DNA of 9,448 nucleotides from Oscillospiraceae bacterium (GTDB lineage: Bacteria; Bacillota_A; Clostridia; Oscillospirales; Oscillospiraceae), in contig JAILOS010000035.1 in the NCBI GenBank assembly GCA_024690695.1, positions 1 through 9,448 of the forward strand, written 5' to 3'. The translations under genes and the position numbers were made by a program. A model generated the notes under the pieces. The model ran no database searches, was not told the origin of the DNA, and saw nothing but the letters and a program-made list of their open reading frames with translations. Below, piece by piece: positions 5,733 through 9,448 of the stretch (position 1 is the first letter of the stretch; every line of letters begins with the position of its first letter).

Positions 5733-6098
5733 CTATTCCTCGATATGCTCCATGCCCTGCCCGATGATCGTGCGCACGTGCTCGTCGGCGAGCGAATAGA
5801 ACACGCTCTTGCCCTCGCGGCGGCTCTTGACGAGGCGGCTGCGCTTGAGGATCGCGAGCTGGTGAGAGACCGCCGACTGCGTCATGCTCAGCGCCGCGGC
5901 CAGATCGCAGACGCAGACCTCGGCCTCGAACAGCACGAACAGGATGCGGATGCGCGACGTGTCGCCGAAGATCTTGAACAGCTCCGCCAGATCAAGCAGA
6001 TGCTCCTCCGGCGGCAGTCGCTCCGCCACGGTCTTCAGCAGCTCCTCGTGGATCTCCTGCGCCTCGCAGCAGAGGCCTTCCCTTTCCGATTCGTTCAT
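5733..6098 (-). CDS. ArsR/SmtB-family metal-sensing repressor (CadC/CzrA-like)
   Basis: The 121-residue winged-helix repressor starts at MNESEREGLCC. It carries two recognisable metal sites. The first is the alpha-3 type VCVCDLA (Cys62, Cys64) with Cys10/Cys11 near the N-terminus, as in Cd/Pb sensors such as CadC. The second is the alpha-5 type at the C-terminus with exact SmtB spacing DxH-x10-HxxE (Asp105, His107, His118, Glu121), used for Zn. The recognition helix is MTQSAVSHQLAILKRSRLV. It should release DNA when Zn, Cd or Pb binds. It is the last gene of the efflux operon: its Shine-Dalgarno AGGAGGG (6104-6110) overlaps the ATPase stop codon, so the two are translationally linked. The likely target is the palindrome at 8253-8280. 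Confidence 0.93.
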   Translation of the reverse strand: MNESEREGLCCEAQEIHEELLKTVAERLPPEEHLLDLAELFKIFGDTSRIRILFVLFEAEVCVCDLAAALSMTQSAVSHQLAILKRSRLVKSRREGKSVFYSLADEHVRTIIGQGMEHIEE

Positions 6099-6109
6099 GT
6101 TTTCCCTCC

Positions 6110-7996
6110 TCACAGCTTTTCCGTGCGCAGCGCCCGCACGGCGTTGAGCACGGCGATCACCATCACGCCCACGTCGGCGAACACGGCGGCCCACATATCG
6201 GCCAGGCCCAGCGCGCCGAGCAGCAGGCACAGGAGCTTGACGCCGATGGCGAAGAAAATGTTTTCGTATACGATGCGGATGCACCTGCGCGCGATCAGGA
6301 CGGCTTTGGCGATCTTGCCGGGGTCGTCGTCCATCAGCACGACGTCGGCCGCCTCGATCGCCGCGTCCGAGCCGAGGGCGCCCATCGCGATGCCCACGTC
6401 GGCGCGGGAGAGCACCGGCGCGTCGTTCATGCCGTCGCCCACGAAGGCCACGGTCTCCTTCCCCTTCTTCTGACGCAGCAGCTCCTCGACACGGGCGACC
6501 TTGTCGCCCGGCAGCAGGCCGCTGTAATACTCCGTCACGCCGAGCTCCTTCGCCGTCTGCGCGGCGGCGGACTCGACGTCGCCGGTGAGCATCACCGCGC
6601 GGCGCACGCCGGCCCGGCGCAGCGCCTCCAGCGCCGCCTTCGACTCCGGGCGGAGCCGGTCGGCGATCAGGATATGTCCGGCGTAGACGCCGTCCACGGC
6701 GACGTGGACCACGGTGCCGACGCTGCGGCAGGGCTTCGCCTCCACGCCGAGCTCCGCCATCAGCTTGTCGCTGCCGACGGCGACGCTCCGGCCGTCCACC
6801 TCGGCGCAGACGCCCTTGCCGGGGATCTCGCGCAGCCCGGACACGCGGGACGGATCCGCCTCGCCGCCCCAGGCGCGCTGCAGACTGCGGCTGATCGGAT
6901 GGGCGGAGAAGCTCTCGGCCAGCGCGGCGAGCTCAAGAAGCTCGCGCTCCTCCATCACGCTGTGGTGTACGCCGCTGACCTCGAACACGCCGCGCGTGAC
7001 CGTGCCGGTCTTGTCGAAGGCCAGCGTTCCGACGCGGGCGAGCGTTTCCATATAGTTGGAGCCCTTGATCAGCACGCCGGCTTTGCCCGCGCCGCCGATG
7101 CCGGCGAAGAAGCTCAGCGGGATGCTGATCACGAGCGCGCAGGGGCAGCTGATGACGAGGAAGGTCAGCGCCCGGTAGAGCCAGACGCCCCAGTCCGGCG
7201 AAAGCTGCAGCAGCGGCCGCACGAGCGGCGGCAGCAGCGCCAGCGCCAGCGCCGCGCCGCAGACGGCGGGCGTGTAGACGCGTGCGAAGCGGGAAATGAA
7301 GGCCTCCTGCTTCGATTTGCGCGAAGCGGCGTTCTCCACCAGCTCGAGGATCTTCGAGGCGGTGCTTTCGCCGTAGCTGCGCGTCGTGCGCAGCTTCAGC
7401 ACGCCGCTGATATTGACGCAGCCGCTGACGATCTCGTCCCCCTCCGCGACGTCGCGCGGGAGGCTCTCGCCGGTGAGCGCGGCGGTGTCGAGCGTACTGC
7501 GCCCCTCGACGATCACGCCGTCGAGCGGGATCTTCTCCCCCGGCTGCACCAGCAGGACCGTCCCCACCGGCAGCTCCTGCGGATCGCAGCGCCGCGCGCG
7601 GCCGTCCTCGCCGACGACGTTGGCGTAGTCCGGACGCAGGTCCATCAGCGCGCCGATGCTCCGGCGGCTCTTGCTGACGGCCACGCTCTGGAACAGCTCG
7701 CCGATCTGGTAAAAGAGCATGACGGCCGCGCCCTCGAGATACTCGCCCAGCGCCATCGCGCCGACCGTCGCCACGGCCATCAGAAAGTTTTCGTCAAAGG
7801 GCCGTCCGCGCAGGATCCCCTTCACGGCGCGCACCAGCACGTCGTACCCGATGACCAGATAGGGGATCAGGTACAGCGCCGCCTTCAGCAGCGGCTCGTC
7901 CGGCAGCGGGGCGAAGCGCAGCGCCAGCGTGACCGCCGCCAGCAGCAGCACCGCGAGGATCACGCGCAGCAGCGTTTTTTTCTGCTTCCTGTTCAT
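6110..7996 (-). CDS. cadA: P1B-type heavy-metal (Zn/Cd/Pb) exporting ATPase without an HMA domain
   Basis: The 628-residue integral membrane pump exports metal using ATP. Visible motifs are TGES (175-178, actuator), the metal-site CPC (Cys284-Pro285-Cys286) in the sixth membrane helix, phosphorylated Asp328 in DKTGT, the P1B-specific HP (His366-Pro367), TGD (471-473) and GDGMND (520-525). Near the C-terminus Lys587 in GVKLL and Asp608 in FADVG fit the CadA/ZntA (P1B-2) set for divalent Zn, Cd and Pb rather than copper. The protein starts directly with the first membrane helices: there is no N-terminal metal-binding domain, and a separate HMA gene ends 21 bases upstream. GGGAGC (8005-8010) serves as the ribosome site for the ATG at 7996. 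The symbol is by family; zntA would fit equally well. Confidence 0.94.
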   Translation of the reverse strand: MNRKQKKTLLRVILAVLLLAAVTLALRFAPLPDEPLLKAALYLIPYLVIGYDVLVRAVKGILRGRPFDENFLMAVATVGAMALGEYLEGAAVMLFYQIGELFQSVAVSKSRRSIGALMDLRPDYANVVGEDGRARRCDPQELPVGTVLLVQPGEKIPLDGVIVEGRSTLDTAALTGESLPRDVAEGDEIVSGCVNISGVLKLRTTRSYGESTASKILELVENAASRKSKQEAFISRFARVYTPAVCGAALALALLPPLVRPLLQLSPDWGVWLYRALTFLVISCPCALVISIPLSFFAGIGGAGKAGVLIKGSNYMETLARVGTLAFDKTGTVTRGVFEVSGVHHSVMEERELLELAALAESFSAHPISRSLQRAWGGEADPSRVSGLREIPGKGVCAEVDGRSVAVGSDKLMAELGVEAKPCRSVGTVVHVAVDGVYAGHILIADRLRPESKAALEALRRAGVRRAVMLTGDVESAAAQTAKELGVTEYYSGLLPGDKVARVEELLRQKKGKETVAFVGDGMNDAPVLSRADVGIAMGALGSDAAIEAADVVLMDDDPGKIAKAVLIARRCIRIVYENIFFAIGVKLLCLLLGALGLADMWAAVFADVGVMVIAVLNAVRALRTEKL

Positions 7997-8017
7997 CCCG
8001 ATTCGCTCCCTGTCGCC

Positions 8018-8236
8018 TCAGCAGTAGACCTCGCAGTCGTCCTCGACTTTTTTGCAGGCCTTGCGGACCTTGCTCATCACGGCGCGCTCGTCAGCGCCCT
8101 CTTCGAATTCCACGCTCATCTTCAGCGTCATAAAGCTGACCGTCGCGTTCTTCACGCCGGGGACCGCCTTCGCGGCCCGCTCCATCGCCTCGGCGCAGGC
8201 GGCGCAGTCGACTTCGATCGCATAGCTTTTCTTCAT
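8018..8236 (-). CDS. Small stand-alone HMA-domain metal-binding protein
   Basis: The 72-residue protein is one ferredoxin-like HMA domain. Cys11-Ala-Ala-Cys14 sits in VDCAACAEAMERA, in place of the more common MTCxxC, then VPGVKNATVSF and a second helix/strand pair. Three extra cysteines (61, 68, 72) form a Cys-rich end, CKKVEDDCEVYC, unusual for a metallochaperone. It is the first gene of the metal operon and probably binds Zn/Cd/Pb and hands it to the adjacent ATPase, which lacks this domain. AGGAGG (8245-8250 on the minus strand) lies 8 bases before the ATG. Transfer to the pump is inference from fold and neighbourhood. Confidence 0.9.
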   Translation of the reverse strand: MKKSYAIEVDCAACAEAMERAAKAVPGVKNATVSFMTLKMSVEFEEGADERAVMSKVRKACKKVEDDCEVYC

Positions 8237-8252
8237 CGGGGATTCCTCCTTT

Positions 8253-8280
8253 AATTGAACATTCGTTCATATGTTCAATT
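8253..8280. promoter_or_regulatory. Operator for the ArsR-type repressor
   Basis: A perfect 10-bp inverted repeat, AATTGAACAT (8253-8262) and ATGTTCAATT (8271-8280), surrounds TCGTTCAT. Within it TGAACATTCGTTCA (8256-8269) resembles the TGAACA-N2-TATTCA core of SmtB/CadC/CzrA operators. It lies between the -10 box and the ribosome site of the HMA gene, where a bound repressor would block transcription. The stretch is much AT-richer than its surroundings. Confidence 0.8.
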
Positions 8281-8283
8281 GAC

Positions 8284-8311
8284 AGTATACACCTTTTGCG
8301 GCGGCTGTCAA
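8284..8311 (-). promoter_or_regulatory. Sigma-A-type promoter of the metal-efflux operon
   Basis: On the minus strand TTGACA (8311-8306) and TATACT (8289-8284) are 16 bases apart, an excellent -35/-10 pair. Transcription would start within the operator and read into the HMA gene. Confidence 0.82.
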
Positions 8312-8332
8312 GGGGGGCGCCGCCGTTTTTTT
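8299..8332 (+). terminator. Possible plus-strand intrinsic terminator overlapping the efflux promoter
   Basis: CGGCGGC (8299-8305), a 13-base loop, and GCCGCCG (8319-8325) are followed directly by seven T (8326-8332). The form is right for a terminator of rightward transcription, but no plus-strand gene ends nearby, and the loop contains the -35 box of the minus-strand promoter. It may stop antisense transcripts out of the efflux operon, or be chance in a GC-rich stretch. Confidence 0.4.
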
Positions 8333-8367
8333 CAAAGCGGCCCACTCCCGGCCCCCTCCGGACGGGA

Positions 8368-8397
8368 AAGCGCCGGGAGCAGAGGCTCCCGGCGCTT
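8368..8397 (-). terminator. Hairpin terminator after pnp
   Basis: A perfect 13-bp stem (AAGCGCCGGGAGC, 8368-8380, with its complement at 8385-8397) has a 4-base loop. Read on the minus strand it comes 27 bases after the pnp stop and ends in CTTTCCC, so the T-run is short. Its place before the efflux promoter fits termination of the pnp transcript. Confidence 0.7.
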
Positions 8398-8424
8398 GGC
8401 CGTATATGCGGTTTTCGCGGAGGC

Positions 8425-9448
8425 TCAGGCCTCGCCGCGCTCGCGGAGCGCGTCCTTGCGGCTCAGGTCGATGCCGCGCGGGCCGATGTTCATGACCTTG
8501 ACCCAGGTCATATCGCCGACGCGGAGCACGTCCTCGACCTTCTCGGTGCGCTTGAACTCAAGATCCTTGATCTTGACCAGGCCGTCCTTGCCCGGGGCGA
8601 GCTCGACCCAGGCGCCGAAGTCGGAGCGGATATTGGAAACCTTGCCGTAGTACAGCGCGCCGATCTCGGGCTCGAAGACGATGTCCTCGATGGTCTTGCG
8701 CGCGGCGCGGCAGGCCTCGATGTCGGAGGAGGCGATGAAGATGGAGCCGTCGTCCTCGATGTCGATCTTGCAGCCGGTCTCGGCGGTGATCTTCTGGATG
8801 ACCTTGCCGCCGGAGCCGATGACCTCGCGGATCTTGTCGGGGTTGATCTTCATCTGGATCATCTTCGGGGCGGACTTGGCGAGCTCATGGCGCGGCTCGG
8901 CAATGGCCTTGAGGAGGATCTCGTCGAGGATCTGGAAGCGGGCTTCCCTGGTGATGGCGAAGGCTTCCTTGACGATCTCGTGCTTGAGGCCGTCGTTCTT
9001 GAGGTCCATCTGGATGGCGGTGATGCCGGCTTTCGTGCCGGCCACCTTGAAGTCCATCTCGCCGTGGAAGTCCTCCACGCCCTGGATGTCGATGAAGGTG
9101 GTGAAGCTCTCGCCGTCCTGGATCAGGCCGCAGGAAATGCCGGCGACGGGGGCCTTGAGGGGCACGCCCGCGTCCATGAGGGCGAGGGTGGTGCCGCAGA
9201 TGGAGCCCTGGGAGGTGGAGCCGTTGGAGGACAGGACCTCGGAGACGACGCGGATGGCGTAGGGGAAGTCCTCAACCTCGGGGATCACGGACTGCAGGGC
9301 CTTCTCAACGAGGGCGCCGTGGCCGTACTCGCGGCGGTTGGTGGAGCGGCTGGCACGGGCTTCGCCGGTGGAGTAGCTGGGCATGTTGTAGTGGTGCATG
9401 AAGCGCTTGGACTCCTCTTCCCAGATGGTGTCGAGCTTTTGGGCGTCG
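8425..9448 (-). CDS. pnp: Polynucleotide phosphorylase, C-terminal part (5' end outside window)
   Basis: The frame is open to the right edge and stops at TGA 8427-8425, leaving about 340 residues. The enzyme degrades RNA from the 3' end with phosphate and releases nucleoside diphosphates. Seen in order: KRFMHHYNMPSYSTGEA, the second RNase PH core with RREYGHGAL, SEVLSSNGSTSQ and the acidic pair in EDFHGEMDF (Asp codons at 9070-9072 and 9052-9054, spaced as E. coli Asp486/Asp492), a KH domain with IGSGGKVIQKI (about 8700-8850) and an S1 domain (about 8455-8655). The S1 domain has GLVKIKDLEF where GLVHIS is usual. The protein ends almost at once after S1 (LSRKDALRERGEA). Codon use is strongly C/G-ending, as expected for a highly expressed housekeeping gene. 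Confidence 0.96.
   Translation of the reverse strand, partial: DAQKLDTIWEEESKRFMHHYNMPSYSTGEARASRSTNRREYGHGALVEKALQSVIPEVEDFPYAIRVVSEVLSSNGSTSQGSICGTTLALMDAGVPLKAPVAGISCGLIQDGESFTTFIDIQGVEDFHGEMDFKVAGTKAGITAIQMDLKNDGLKHEIVKEAFAITREARFQILDEILLKAIAEPRHELAKSAPKMIQMKINPDKIREVIGSGGKVIQKITAETGCKIDIEDDGSIFIASSDIEACRAARKTIEDIVFEPEIGALYYGKVSNIRSDFGAWVELAPGKDGLVKIKDLEFKRTEKVEDVLRVGDMTWVKVMNIGPRGIDLSRKDALRERGEA

Noticed and set aside
6674..8254. Long open frame on the plus strand antisense to the ATPase and HMA genes (526 codons)
   Set aside because: The product is an Ala/Arg/Gln/His-rich shadow of GC-biased codons with no ribosome site; the minus strand holds unmistakable P-type ATPase motifs.
1..9448. 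tRNA, rRNA or riboswitch genes
   Set aside because: No cloverleaf, rRNA core or recognisable aptamer was seen by eye in any intergenic stretch; the gaps are short and explained by repeats, hairpins or promoters.

Overview
The window looks like chromosomal DNA from a GC-rich Clostridia-type Firmicute, most likely an Oscillospiraceae/Ruminococcaceae-like gut lineage. This rests on strong AGGAGG-type ribosome sites, a YkpA/YbiT-type ABC-F protein, an OmpR-type two-component pair, a Firmicute-style polynucleotide phosphorylase and interspersed CCCCTTGCCTAAAGGGG hairpin repeats. The taxonomic call is inference from gene style, not from a marker search.

Layout, plus strand: (1) the 3' end of a GNAT acetyltransferase (1-336). 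(2) A repeat-rich island (388-1058) in which a small DUF559/VSR-like endonuclease gene (447-833) sits between inverted copies of a hairpin repeat, followed by a 62-bp tandem array of the same repeat and one copy of a second repeat type. (3) An HD-domain nucleotidase-like gene (1099-1686) overlapping an ABC-F ATPase gene (1680-3656). The ABC-F gene carries an in-frame tandem duplication of 124 codons. (4) A two-component system, response regulator 3715-4389 and histidine kinase 4386-5615, joined by an ATGA overlap and followed by a long perfect hairpin.

Minus strand, read right to left: a metal-efflux operon with a strong promoter (8284-8311) and an ArsR-type operator (8253-8280), then a small HMA metallochaperone-like protein (8236-8018), a P1B-type Zn/Cd/Pb ATPase (7996-6110) and its SmtB/CadC-type repressor as the last gene (6098-5733). 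Right of the promoter, separated by hairpins, is the 3' part of pnp (9448-8425, partial).

The metal operon forms a complete circuit. Metal would release the repressor from the operator, the small HMA protein could bind metal and pass it to the HMA-less pump, and the repressor is remade from the same transcript. The two features that most deserve a second look are the repeat-bracketed DUF559 gene, which has the layout of a small mobile element or a REP/RAYT-like partnership, and the ABC-F protein with a duplicated arm/signature/Walker B block and one composite ATP site degenerate in every motif I can see.
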